A DNA stretch of 64,000 bases from Papilionanthe hookeriana x Papilionanthe teres (lineage: Eukaryota; Streptophyta; Magnoliopsida; Asparagales; Orchidaceae): assembly GCA_022702705.1 (NCBI GenBank), contig CM040428.1, positions 94,112,287 to 94,176,286 of the forward strand. Direction: 5' to 3'. Made by a program: the position numbers and the translations under genes. Under the pieces are notes generated by a model. The model searched no databases, was not told the origin of the DNA, and saw only the letters and a program-made list of their open reading frames with translations. Numbering within the stretch: the first letter of the stretch is position 1; each line of letters opens with the position of its first letter. Below, one piece after another: positions 48,541 to 61,500 of the stretch.

Positions 48541-51500
48541 AGAGAGCAAGAGAGATAAAAAGTGATGGAATAGAGAGTGAGAGAGAGGGACAAAGTGAGT
48601 GAGAAAGAGTTAAAGGAGGGGTTTAAAGAGAGATTAGAAAAGAGATAGGAAATAAAGAGCTAGAGAAAGATGGAAAGGGGGAGTGGGAGGTAGAGGGAGA
48701 GAGAATGTGGAAGAGTGGAAGATATAGTGTGTGAGAGAGTGGCGGAGGTAGGGATGGGGGAGGGAAGGCAACAAGACAGGAGGAGAGAGTGTGTCTGAAG
48801 GATAGAGAGCGAAAGAGGGAGATGAGTGAGAATAAGATAAAGAGAGAGCAGTGAGTGAGTAAAAGAGAGTGTAATTAAAGAGAGATAGGGAGGGAGAGAG
48901 GAGAGAGAGTGAAAAAAAATAGAGATGGAAGAGAGAGTGAAATAAGAAAGAACAAGAGAGCAAGAAAGGGAGCAGAAGAATGAGAAATAGATATAGAGTC
49001 AGATATATGAGGATAAAGTGAGAGGGAAGAGGGAGGAAGGGAGTGCAGGGAGAGAGAAGTGTGAGCTAAATTAAAAAAATAATTAGAGAGAGAAGAGGAG
49101 AAAAGAGTGAGAAGAGAGAAGGATTGAAAGAGAGGGAGGGAGAGGGGGAGAGAGGGAGACAGAAGGAGAAAAAGAGTTGAGTAATGAGATAAATGAATAA
49201 GTCATAAAAGAGAGATGGATTGAACAATAATGCAATAATGAAGGTGGAATAGAGAGTGAGAGAGAGAGGGAGAGCATGGGAGAGAGCAAGAGTGCTCGAG
49301 AGAGAGAAGAGAGAGGGTAGAGAGATGTGTTGGATAGTGGGAGAGAAAGTTTAAGAGGATTTATATAGAGGAAGAGAGAGATAAAGGGAGGGAGTGTAAG
49401 AGAGCATGATAAGAAGATATAACGAGGGACAGTATGAGAATAAGAGGTGGAGAAAGAAATGGTTAGAAGTACAGGGAGAGAGTGGCAGAGAAAAATAGAG
49501 GGATGAACGAAGAGGAAGATGGAATGAGAGGTAGATAGAGGGATTGAAATAGGGAAAGAATGTTGAGGAAATAGAAATGTGAGGAAGAGATGTAGAGAGA
49601 TATATAGATGAGAGGGAGAGAGTGAGGACAAGAGTAAAAGAAAGAGAGTGAGACTTAGGGGAAACAGCGAGGGAAGGAGTGAGAGAGAGAAATAAAGAGA
49701 GGGAGATAGAGCGAAATATGAGAGCATGTGATAGACATTGAGAGAGAAGAGAGAGGATTTGAGAGAGATAAAATTTGGAGTGCGATGGAGAGAGTGCGTT
49801 TGAGGTATAGATGAAGAGAAATATTGAGTAAAGAGAGAGATTATGTGTGTGAGGAAGAGAGAGTGAGAGAGAAACATAAGAGAAAGAGTTAGAGATGTGT
49901 GAGCAATAAAAAGAGAAAGAAAGAGAACAATTTGTGAGATTGTGAGAGGAAGGGAGTGAAAGAGGAAGTAAGAGTGAGAAATATAGGGAGAGAAGGAGAA
50001 TGAGGGAAGATAAAGAAAGAGAGAGTGGTTAATAGAGAGGGAGAGAGAGAAAAAGAGAATGAGAGAGTGATGGAGAGAGAATGAGAGCCTGGAAGGGAAA
50101 GTGGGAGAGAGCGCGAGAGAGACAGAGACAGAAGAAGGCAAGTGAGAGAAATAGAGAAAGAGTGGGGGATTGAGGAAGAGAGAGTGAGGAGAGTAAAAGA
50201 GAATGGATGATAAAAAGAGAGAGTGGTACGTGACAGTAAGAGTGATAGGGAAATGAAGGAGAGATAAAGAGGAAGAGATAATGGGAGAGAGTGTCAGAGA
50301 TAATAAAGGATGAGTCAAGGAAGAGAGAGAATTAGAGAAGGACTGAGGGAGAGTGTGAGTGAGCGAGACAGTGAGCAAGAGAGAGAGAGAGAAAGAGATA
50401 ACGAGAGCGGATAAAGAGAATGATGTAGGGAGTGAATGAGGCAGGAAGAGTGAAAAAGAGATAGTGTGAGATACTAGGTGTCTAAAGATAGAGAGATAGA
50501 AGAGAGAGTGAGAGAGATAAAGAGAGATACAAAAAGTGGAATAGAGGGTATGTGAGAGAGAAGGAGTGAGTGAGAATGATAAGGGAGGGAGGGAGTGAGA
50601 TGGATTAAAGAGAGAGTAGTAGAGAGATTGTGATAGAGAGTGAAAAGAAAATAGATAGGGAAGTGAGACTAAAGGAAGATTGAGTAAGAGAGAGTGAGTG
50701 AGAGGTAAAGAGATAGCAAGAATAGAAGAATAGCTAGAGAGAGAAGAGAGAGGGAGACAGAGAGGGCGATGGGGAAAGAGAGGGAGATAGAGAAACGTAT
50801 AGAGAGAGAAGAGTGAAAGATGCAGCAACGAAGAGCGAGGCTGGAGTGCAAGAGGAGCAAGATGGTAAGAGAGAGCGAGATAGAGATAGAGAAGTGGGGC
50901 TTATGGGGAAGATACAGAGAGATATTGAGAGATGGAGAGAGTGAGAGAATGTATGAATGTCTGTGAGAACTTGAGAGAGAGAGAGTGAGTGAGATGGAGA
51001 GAGAAGGGTGAGCTACACAAGGGAGACCTAGAGAGGGTAAGAATGAGGGAGTGAGAAATATAGAGCGAGAGTGAGAGAGTAATAAAGAGAACAAGAGTCG
51101 AAGAATGAATAAGACATATACAGATAGTGGAAAAGAGAGTGAAAGAAAGGAGGATATAAGAGGGTATGAGAGAGAGGGACAAGAGAGAAAAACAGACGTT
51201 AGGAGAGTGGGAAGGGAGAGAGTGAGGAATGGAGGGAGGGAGATAGAGAGGTAGAGAATGAGAGAGATAGTGAGCGAGAGAGAAAGAGATATGTATAGGG
51301 AAGAGGGAGAGATTGAGAACAAGGGTAAGGAGAAGGGAGGGAGAGAGTTAAAGAGGAAGAACAAAGGGAGAGAGAAATTGAGAGAAAGTAAGAAACAATG
51401 AGAGAGAGAAGAGATAGGGATTAAGAGAGACAAAATTTGGAGAGAGAGAGTGTGTATGAGCGTGAAGAACTTAGAAAGAGAGATGATAGAGTGACCAAAG

Positions 51501-52299
51501 AGAGAACAAGAGAGAGGAGCAAGGGCAATAAAGAAAGAATAGAGAGTGAGAGAGAGATGGAGCGAGGGAGTGAGAGGTATTTAAGATTTAGAGGCAGAGA
51601 GAGATAGTAAGATATAAATAGAGAGAAAAGAGTGAGGAAAAATAAAGAAAAGATGAGTGAGAGGGAGAGATGGAAGGAGAGCAAGCGAATGAGCGAAAGA
51701 GAGAGATCGAAAGAGAGAAGAAGAAAGATCGAGTGGGAGAGAGTGAAAGGGAGAGAGTGATAAAGAGAGAGACATAGGGTAAAAGTAAGGGAGAGAGTGA
51801 GAAACGGGGAGATAGAGGGAGAGAAGGAGAGAGATTGAAGAGAGAAAGAGTGAGAGAGGGAGAGAGACTAAGAAATATCTAAGAGAAAGAGAGATACGAA
51901 GCAAGAGAGGAAAATAGTGGAAAATATGATCAGGTTTGAGATTGGGAGGTAGAGTGCAAGAGGAATGAGTGAGAAGGAGAAATGGAGAGGGAGAGTGGTT
52001 GAGATAGAGAGAGTGGGAGGGAGGTTAGTAGAGGGAGATAATAAAAGAGAAATGATGAGAGATAGAGCGAGAGAAAGGGAGTGAAAGAAATATGGAAAAT
52101 TGAAAGTGAGAGAAGAGAGAGCAAGAGAGAGGGAATGCGAGAGAACAATAGAGAAAATGAGAGGTAGCAAGCTGGAGTAAAAGCGTGAGTGCAAGAGGAG
52201 TGAAGGAGGTGTGAGATAGGGAGTGAGGTAAAAAGAGAGGAAAGAAGGATTGATGAGGGAGGGATAGAGAGGAAAGAGAGATGTATGAGAGAAAATAGG

Positions 52300-55200
52300 A
52301 AATTATGAGATGGATTGGTGGGGAGAGAGAAACATGTAAGGGCAATTTAGAGAGAGTGTGTGAGGGAGTGAGAGTGAGAGAGAGAAAGAAAGAGTGAGTG
52401 AAGAGATAGTAGAGAGGGACAGAATAAAAAAGTAGAGAGAGACTGAGGGAACAAAAGAGAACACACGAACAATGAAGAGAGATGAAATAGAATGTGAGAG
52501 AGTGAGGAGGAAAGGGAGTAAAGATAGGGATTGAAAAGTGTGCTGGAGCGAGAGAGAGAGAGAGAGGGTAAGGCAGAAATAGAGAGAGAATAGAGACTCA
52601 AGGGGGACAGAACATAATATAGTGAGTGAGAGGTGGAGTGAGGATGTATAGAGGGAGATATGGAGAGAGAGATGGACGGCGAGAGGGAGATTGAGAGAGA
52701 GACTGAATTAATGAAAGAGGGAGAGAGGGACGGAGAAGAGAGTGAGAGATGGTTGGAGAGAAAGAGGGAGCAGAGTGATAAGACAGTGATGAAAAAAAGC
52801 AATAGAGATTTTGTGTGAGATAAAATGAGAGAGAGCAGTAGAGAAAGAAAAAGTGATAAACCATGAATAGAGAAAACATCGAGAGAAGGAGAGAGTTAGA
52901 AAGAGATAGATAGATTGATGGAGTGAGAGGAGAGAGGGAAGAGAGACTAATAGAGGAGATAATATGAGTGCTCACGAGAGAGAGGATTGAGTTAGAAAGA
53001 GAGGGAGTAAAGTGAGTGAAAATTAGGAGAGAGAGAGACTTGGAGCAAGAAAAAGAGAAAAAGCAATAAATAGAGAGAAAAAAAAATAAAGAGAGGTTGA
53101 GAGAGTAGGATTGTTGGTTATAGATACAGAGTGAGTAAAGTGATAAGAGAGTGATGAAAGAGAGCAGTAGAGAGTGCGTGTGAGAGAAAGAGAGAGAGAA
53201 ATAGAGAAAGAAATAGTGATAAAGCATAACATAGAAAAGAGCCAGAGTGGGAAAGAATGAGAATGAGAAAGGTTGGAAGAAGGGAGTTAAAGGAATGGAA
53301 GAGTGTGTGAATGAGAGAGGAAGAGAGAGTGAGAGAGAATAGAGAGTAAAGGAATAATAGAGATAGAGTGAGAGACATGGAGGAGAGACTGAATTAATTA
53401 AAGAGGGAGAGAGGGACGGAGAAGAGAGTGAGAGATGGTTGGAGAGAAAGAGGGAGCAGAGTGATAAGAGAGTGATGAAAAAAAGCAATAGAGATTGTGT
53501 GTGAGATAAAATGAGAGAGATCAATAGAGAAAGAAAAAGTGATAAATCATGAATAGAGAAAACAACGAGAGAAGGAGAGAGTGAGAAAGAGAGAGATGGA
53601 TGGAGTGAGAGGAGAGAGGGAAGAGAGACTAATAGAGGAGATAATAAGAGTGCTCACAAGAGAGAGGATTGAGTTAGAAAGAGAGGGAGTAAAGTGAGTG
53701 AAATTTAGGAGAGAGAGACTTGGAGCGAGAAAAAGGGAAAAAGCAATAAATAGAGAGAGAGCGAGAGACATGGAGAGAGGGGTAGAAAATGAGGTTTAGT
53801 AGGTGAGAGAGGGGGTGAACTGGAAAAGATTGAGAAGGAGAGAGGGGGAGAGTGTGTGAGACAAGAAAGAAGAGCGAGAAAGGGAGATAGAGGGAGGAAG
53901 AGAAGGAAATAAGAGAGTTGGGGAGAGAGGGAGAGCGAGAAGAGAGAGCAATAGAAGAGAGAGTAAGTAAGATAGAATGAACATGGAGTGAGAAAAAGAG
54001 AGGGCATGAGGGAGTAAGAGTGAGAGTGAAACTAAAGAGAGAGGAAGAGAAGCTAGAAAGGGAGAGAGTGGGAGAGAGAAATAGAGAGAAAAGATAGTAA
54101 GGGAAGAGTGAGTGGGAGAGAGGGAAAGAGTGAGTGAGCGAGAGAGGGAGTAAGAGAGAGGGAGGTGAGGAGAACAGGAGAAAAAGAGGGATGAAGGGAG
54201 CGAATGTGGGAGGGAGAGTGAGAGAGACTCAGTGAGAGATAAAGGGAGCATCAAAAGAGAATAGAAGAGAGATAAAAAGAGGTAGAATAGAAAGTGAGAG
54301 AGAGGAAGAGGGTGAGTGAGAAAGAGAGATAAAAAGTGGTAGTGAGAGATTTTAAAGAGAGAGAGAAAGAAAGAGAAAGGAGAGAGTAAGGGAAGATCGA
54401 GTAAGAGTGAGGAGGGGTATGGTGATGGAGAACGAGAGGATATTGAGTAGGAAAGGGAGCAAGAAAGAGAGGGATAAAGGTAAGGAGAGGGAGGGAGGTA
54501 GAAAAGTGAGAAAATGAGAGAGGGAGGAGAGAGAGAGTGGGAGATAGAGCAAGAGAAAAAAAAAGAAAAAGAGAGAGGAGAGAGCAATATAATAGAGTTT
54601 GAAAGAGAGTATAAGATAGAAAAAGAGAATAGAGAGTGAGAAAAAGGGAGTGAGAGAGCATAATAGAGATGGAGTAAGGGAGGGAGACATGAGAGTGGGA
54701 GAGAAAGAGCAAAACGGTAATAGATAGTGAGATTGAGAGCAAAATATTGAGCTAAAGAGGGTGAGAGGGAGAGAGATTAAGAGTGAGTGAGAGAGTGTAT
54801 GAGTGTATAAGATGGAGAGAGAAGATTGAGCTACACAAGAGAGACCTAGAGAGCGCATGATGAGACATTGAGAAAGATAGAGGGAGAGAGTAAGAGCGTT
54901 GAAGAGTACATTAGTGAGAGAGTGAACGAGATCCAGAGAGAAATAGGAAAATAGAGTGGGGGAGAGAAGAAGATTTAAGGAAAAGAGAGAGCGGGACAAG
55001 AGATTGAAAGAGATACTGACAGGCTGGGAAGGGAGAGTGTGAGCAAGGGTTGGTGGAGGAGAAGAGAGAGATAGAGAGTGAGAGAATGAAAGAGAGAGCA
55101 AGTGAGGGATTAAGAGAGATATTTAGATAGATAGAGAGAGTGAGAACAAGAGTAAGGAAAGGAGAGTGAGAGAAAGAGGAGATAGGGAGATGGACAGAGA

Positions 55201-55515
55201 GAGGGAGAGAAGGAGAGAGTGAGAGAAGTGTGAGAGAATGTGAGAAATAATTAGAAAGAAGTGAGAGTGATAAGGAGAGATAAAACTTAGAGAGCGAGAG
55301 AGGGTGTGTATGAGTGTGAGAGAGTGATAGAGATCTAAAGAGAGTTTGAGAGAGGGAGAAAGTGTCTGAGTTTGTGAGATGGAGAGAAGAGTGAGCTACA
55401 AAAGGGAGGCCTAAAGAGGGTGAGATTGAGGGAGTGAGAATGATAGAGGAGAGAGTGAAGCTGATAAGGAGAACAAGTATGAGAGGATGAGGGAGATCTA
55501 AAGAGAAAGACCCAT
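52300..55515. repeat. Composite unit d
   Basis: Box 1 about 52300, box 2 at about 52852, 53216 and 53535, box 3 about 53985, box 4 about 54237-54365, box 5 about 54810 and again about 55378, then the switch to pyrimidine. It matches unit b in order, total length and end point. Confidence 0.7.
52701..53770. repeat. 686 bp-offset local duplication
   Basis: About 385 bp starting gactgaatta at 52701 recur at 53387 with few changes, up to the caataaatagagag phrase (about 53065-53085 and 53745-53765). The intervening 300 bp contain another box 2. Confidence 0.8.
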
Positions 55516-58500
55516 AATCTCTTCCTTTCTCTCTCTATCCATCTTTCCCTCTCTCCTTCCTTACTCTCCCTTCCTCCCTCTCTTTCTTGCGTTCTCTCAT
55601 GCTCTTTATTTTGTTGGTCTCTCTTTTCTCTCTCCTCTCACTCTCTCTTCCACTATCCCCTTCTCTCTTGCTCTATCTCCCTCTTTCCCCCTCTCTCTCA
55701 TTTGACCCTCTCTCTCACACAAACAGTCTCTCTCTCTCCCCCTATCCCTCCTATGACTTCCCCTCAACGTTTCCATCTCTCTTTCACATTCATCGTCCTC
55801 TTCACCATCCCTCTCTCCCTCTCACTCACTCCTTTATCTATTTTCTCCCACTCTATTCTCTTTCAATTTTTCTCTCCCTCCGACCATCACAACCTCTCAT
55901 ATAAATCTCTCTCACTCCCTCTTTCTCACTTTTTGGTGTCTATCTCTTACTTTGTATTTTGTTGGTCACTCTTCTCTTTCTTTCTCACACCCACTATTCC
56001 CTCGAACACTTTCACTTGCTCCCTCTCTTGCTTTCATTCACTCCTTATCATATCCTCTCTCATTCTTCAAAATATCTTCCTACTACCTTTCTTTCTCCTT
56101 CTCTCAATTAAATTTCACTCTCACTCTCACTCCTCTCTATTAATTTTCACTCTCACTCTCACTCCATCTCTTTCTCACCCTCTTTTCTCTGTCTCTCTCT
56201 CTCTTTCACTCACTCTCTTTCCTCCCAACTCTGCCTCTCTTTATTTATCGCCCTCCCTATCTCAATCTCTTCTCTCTTAATTTTTCTCTCACTATCTCTC
56301 CTTCTGTCGCTCCCTCCCTCTCTTCAACTTAGCACACTCCCCGCCTTTCTTCTCTCTTTCTCACTCTTTGTTATCTTTCTCTCACTTACTCTCTGTACTG
56401 CTACTCCATCTTCTCTCACTATTTCTCTTAGTTCATCCTCGTAGTCTCACTCCCCTATCCTCCTCCTTCCCTATCTCACTCACACTTTCCTCTCTATATA
56501 TATTGCACTTTCTCTCCCTCTCTCCCTCCTTCCCTCTCCCTATCTCCCTTTACAACTCCTCTCTCGCTCTTTATTATCCATTCATTTGCTCTCCCTCTCT
56601 CGTCCCTTCTCGCTCACTCTCTCTTGCTCTATCTTCCAAAACTATTTCTCTCTCACACTCTCTCCCTCCCTCTCTCTCTTAAATCTTTCTCACAGCCTCC
56701 CTCTATCTCTCCATTTCCTTCTTTTTACCACTCATGCTTTCTCTCACACTCTCTATTATCTTTCTTTATTTCTCTCTATTTCTCCCTCTCTATTTCTCTC
56801 TATATCTTCCTTCTCTATCTTTCTCTCACTCTCTCTTGCTCTCCCTCACTCCCACTCTCTTCCTTACTCTTTCTCTTCCTCTATCCCACATTGTGTCTCT
56901 TCATCTTTATTGCAGTCCCTCCATTGCTTTCTCTCTATTCTCTCCCTCCCTCCCCTCATCCATTACTTTGTCTCTCCCTCCCTCCACTTCCCCATCTCCC
57001 TCTCTATCTCCCTCTTCATCTCCCTCTCTCTCTTACCATTCTTCTATTCTCTCTATCTTCTTACCTCTCACTCACTCTCTTACCCCATCATCCCTCAGTC
57101 TCTCTTCTCTCTTTATTAAATTTTCACTCTATATCACTATCTCTCTACTGCTCTCTGTAATCCATCTCACTCCCTCTCTATTTATCTTTCTTGCTCACTT
57201 CATCACTCTCTCTCTCACACCCTCTCCACTTCTCTTTGTCTTTATCTCTCTTTCACTCTCTCTCTCTCTCTTCTGATATATTTTATCCCTAACTACCTCT
57301 CTTTCACTCGCTACAACTCTCTCGATCTCCACTCTCCTTATCTCTTTCTTGCTTCCTATCTCACTCGCTCAATTTTTCTCTTTCTTATTCTCTCTTCCCT
57401 AAGTCTTTCTTTATTTTTATCTGACACTCTCTCGCTTTCTCGCTCCCACTTTCTTCCTCTTCCATTTCACGATCACTCTTTCTCCCTCTTCCAATTGTCT
57501 TTCTTCATCTATTCCGTTGCTCTCTCTTCTCTCTTTATTTTATATCTTTTTCCCCCTCTCTATTGCTTCCTTGTCTCCCTTTCTCTCTCGCTTTCTCTCT
57601 CTCTCAACACACACTCACTCTCTCCCTCTCAATCACTTCCTCTTCATCCCTCTTTATTTCAATCTCATGTTCTACCCCCTCTCTCCCTCTCACTTACTCT
57701 CTTTCTATATGTTCCTCACTCCCTTCTTTCATACTCCCTCCACCTCTCTCTTTCTCATACACACTCTCTCTCTCTTTTGTCAATATTTTATCACTTTTCT
57801 TTCTCTATTTCTCTCTATTACACAGACAATCTCTTGCTATCTATATTTATCACTCATCATTATCCATTTACCCACTTTTTCTCTCCAACCAACTCTTACT
57901 CTCTACCTCTTTCATTACTTCACTCTCTCTATCTCCCTCTCATCCTTACACTCTCTGCATATCTCCCTCAAATCTTCCTCTCTCTACCTCTATTTCACTA
58001 TGTTTTGCTCAATCTTCTCTGAGTCCATCTTCTTTCTCACTCTCCCTCCCTCTCACTCTCTCTTCAACCCCACTCTATCTCTCCCTTTCTAATGCACTCT
58101 TCAATCCCTATCTTTACTCATTCTTTTTCTCTCTCTTTAATCTCTATTTCACTTCTCTTTATTGTTTTCTTGCTCTCCTTTGCCCCCACTCTATCTCTCT
58201 GTTGCTCTTGCTTCTATCACCCTCTCTTCTCTTTCTTCATTCACTCCATATCTACCTTTTATCTCACTCTCTATCACTCTCCCTCCCTCACACACTCACT
58301 CTCAGTTTCACTCACATATTGCTCTCTCCCCTCATATCCATATCTTTGTTTCTTATATTATCTCATGGGTCTCTCATTCCTCCTTGATCCCTCCCTATTT
58401 CAATCCCCACTTCCCTCTCTTTCTCGCTCTCGATCTATCTTACTCCTCTCTCCCACTCATATTGCACTCACTCATTCACTCCCTCGGCCTCTCTCTCATT

Positions 58501-61500
58501 TTCTCTATTGCTCTCTCTCACTCCATCTCTCTTGCTCTCTCCTGCACTTTCTCTTCTCTCTACTTTTCTCTCTGTAGATCTTCCCTCACTCTCTCTTCTC
58601 TTCCACTCTGTCTTCGTCATTCATGCCCATGCATTAATCTCTCTCACTCTCTCTTTCTCTCTCTCTTTTTCACCCTCTCCCTCTCTCATCTATATGCCTT
58701 ATCACATTTTTTTATTTTCGCTCTCTCCCTCCGTCTTTATCTCACACACAATCTCTCTCTTACTTTCTTTTATCACTATTATTATTTTCTTTCTCTCCAT
58801 CCATCACTATATCTCTTCCTCCCTCCCTCTTTTTATTTCTCTCACCCTCTATCTCTCTCACTCTTCTCCTCTCACTCCCTATCTTTTTCTTAATTTTCCC
58901 TTAGTCTTTCTTTTCTCTATGTTTTTTTCTTACTCTCACACCCTTTCTCCCTCCTACTCACTTCTTAATCCCTATCAGTCCCTCCCTCTATCTCTCTGTT
59001 TCTAGTTCACTCCCTCTCTTGCTCTCGCTCTTACTCTATATTTATCTAACTTTATCTTTTGCTTACTCTCTCTTTCCCTCTATATGTGCTCTCTCTTACC
59101 CTTTCTTCTATCACCCTCTCTTCTCTATATTTACTCACTATTTCTCTCCCTCTATAACTCAATCTCTCCCTTAGTCTCTCTCCATCCCTCTCTCTCTCTC
59201 AATTGCACTCACATCTCACTCTCGCCCCTCATCCCCATGTCATTATTTCTTAGGATCTCTCTCTTCTCCTCTGTCCCTCCCATTTTCACTCCATCCTTCC
59301 CTCTCTTTCGCCCTCTCCTTCTACACTTACTCAATCTGCCTCCCTCCATTTCATTTTCTCATCGCACTCTCCCATTCCCTCTCTCTTGTTTCACTTCTCT
59401 CACTTTCTCTTCTCACTAATTTCTCTCTCATTCTCCATAAACCTTTCTTTCTCCCTCTATCATCCTTTTTGACTCCCACCCTCCTTCCCACTTCTCACCC
59501 TGCCACTCTCTATATCTCAATATATCCTTCTCTCTCAATCTCTCTTTCTCACTCATTCTCTTAATTTGGCCTTTATCGCCATCTTACTCCCAATCTTTTC
59601 CTCTCTTGCTTCCTCTCTCTCTCTTAAATCTTTCATGCTTTCTCCCTCTCTCACTCCCTCTCTCCCTTCAATATCATGCTCCCTCCCTCTATCTACCCCA
59701 TTCTCACTCTCTCCCTTACTGTTGCCCTCCATCTCTTTCTTTCTCGCTCTCTCATTTTCTTACTATGTCTCTTAATCTCTCTTTTCTTTCTCTCTTACTC
59801 TCTTGCACTCTCTTTTTACTCTTTCCCTGTATCTCTCTTTCTACCTCTCTTTTTTTTCACTATCTTTTACTCTCAATTATGTTTCTCTCACTTACTCTCT
59901 TGCTCCCTCTTCCTCTCCTTTCTCACTCATTATCTCCTTATATTTATCACCCCATCTCCCTCTACCTTCCTCTCATTCTCTATCTTTTTTTCTCACCCCT
60001 TCTTCTCTTATTTATTATTACTTTCCCTCCCTTATTATTTCATTTTCTATTTCTCTCTCTAGTCCTCTCTCTCTTACCGTCTCTTACCTCACTCTCTATT
60101 CTTTCTCTATTTCTATCTCTTTTTTACTCTCCCTCCTTTCTTGGTTCCCTCACTCTCTTCAATTTCACTCTCACTCCTACTTCCTCACTCTCTTCTCTCT
60201 ATTTTTCTCGTGCTCTATCACCCTTTTTTCTCTCCCTCTCTCTCTCACACCATCCCTCCCTAACTTTCTCTCTTACTCCATCCATCATTCTCTATTGCTC
60301 CCTTTCCCTTACTCTCTTCCCCCACTCTTTCTTCAGCTTCACTCTCACTCTCACTCCGTCTCTTTTTCTCTTTCATAATATATGTTTCTCTCTTCCTCTT
60401 TCTTTCGTGAGCTCACTATTACTCTCTATTCTCTCTCACCTTATCTCTTCTTCTCACTCTTTATCTTCCTCTATCCCCACTCTCTCTTTCTCTATTTCCA
60501 CACAATACTCTCTTCTTTTCTCTCTCTCACATTCTCTCCACTTGCCCTCCCTGGCTCTCCTTCTCTCTCTAACCCACTATTAATCTCTCTCATATCTCTC
60601 TCATTCTCTTATTCTCCCTCTCTCTCCCTCCTGCTCACTCTCTCTTTCTTAATCTTCCTCACTCTCCTTTCCCGATATCTCTCTCATTCTATTTCTTCCT
60701 TTGCTCCCTTCCTCTCTCTTTCTCACTATTTATTTGCTTTTTCTTTCTCCATTATTGCTCACTCTTCTCTGGCACTTTCTCTTCTATGTCTCTCTCCCTT
60801 TTCTTTGTCCCTTTTCTTTTCTTCCCACTTTCTCACACACATTCTCTTCATTTCTCTCTATCCATCTTTCTCTCTCCCTTTCTCTCTCCTTCTCTCTATT
60901 AAATTTCACTATCACTCTTACTCCCTCTCTTTCTCACCCTCTTTTCTCTCTCTCTCTCTCGCCCTCTCTTCTCTCCTAATTTCTTTTCCACTCTCTCTCC
61001 TCTGTCGCTCCCTCCCACGCATCAACATAGCTCATTCCCTTCTTATCTTTTTTCATACTTTGTTATCTCTTTCTCACCTACTCTCTGTACTGCTGCTCTC
61101 TCCTATCTCACAATTTCTCTTCGTCCATCCTCCCTGTCTCTCTGCTCCTCCTCCATAATCTCTTACTCATGCTATCCTACCTCTTCGTCTCACTGTCGTA
61201 CTTTCTCTCCCTCTCTCTTCTATCCCTTTCCAACTACTCTCTCTCACACTTTATCACTCATACTTCTGCTCTCCCTCTCTCCCCTTCTCACTCACAATCT
61301 TTTCCTCTATCATCCAACACTATTTCTATCTAACACACACTCTCTCGTGCTCGCTCCCTCTCTCTCCTCAATCTTTCTCATGAACTCCCTCCATCTCTCT
61401 ATTCTTTTTCTTTACTACTCATGCTTTCTCTCATGTTCTCTAATTTCTCTCTTTCTCGGTTTTTTGCTTTCTCTTTTGTTTCTCTTTATTCTTGTTCTTT

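Larger units (their letters stand above)
35330..49540. repeat. Segmental duplication, copy B (no LINEs)
   Basis: This is the right member of the duplication, in the same orientation as copy A. It is about 14.2 kb and carries no LINE. It runs through the A-equivalent sites as continuous repeat DNA at 42554-42607 (LINE 1 site) and near 47631 (LINE 2 site). Homology to A stops after the shared gtagatagag at 49531-49540; beyond it the sequences differ. The left limit is only a minimum, because A is cut by the window edge. Confidence 0.9.
42608..55515. repeat. Purine-rich domain R11
   Basis: The longest purine domain, 12.9 kb. Copy B occupies it to 49540; the rest is related repeat with boxes near 50500 (box 4), 50993 (box 5) and the full unit d from 52300. 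Minus-strand frames up to 581 codons are compositional artefacts. Confidence 0.85.

Noticed and set aside
49083..50828. Minus-strand frame of 581 codons, and similar ones at 32034-33434, 14452-15753 and 17772-18815
   Set aside because: They are almost entirely Leu, Ser, Phe, Pro, His and Tyr. Pyrimidine-rich strands lack stop codons by composition, several frames overlap, and there are no domains. Artefacts, not membrane proteins.
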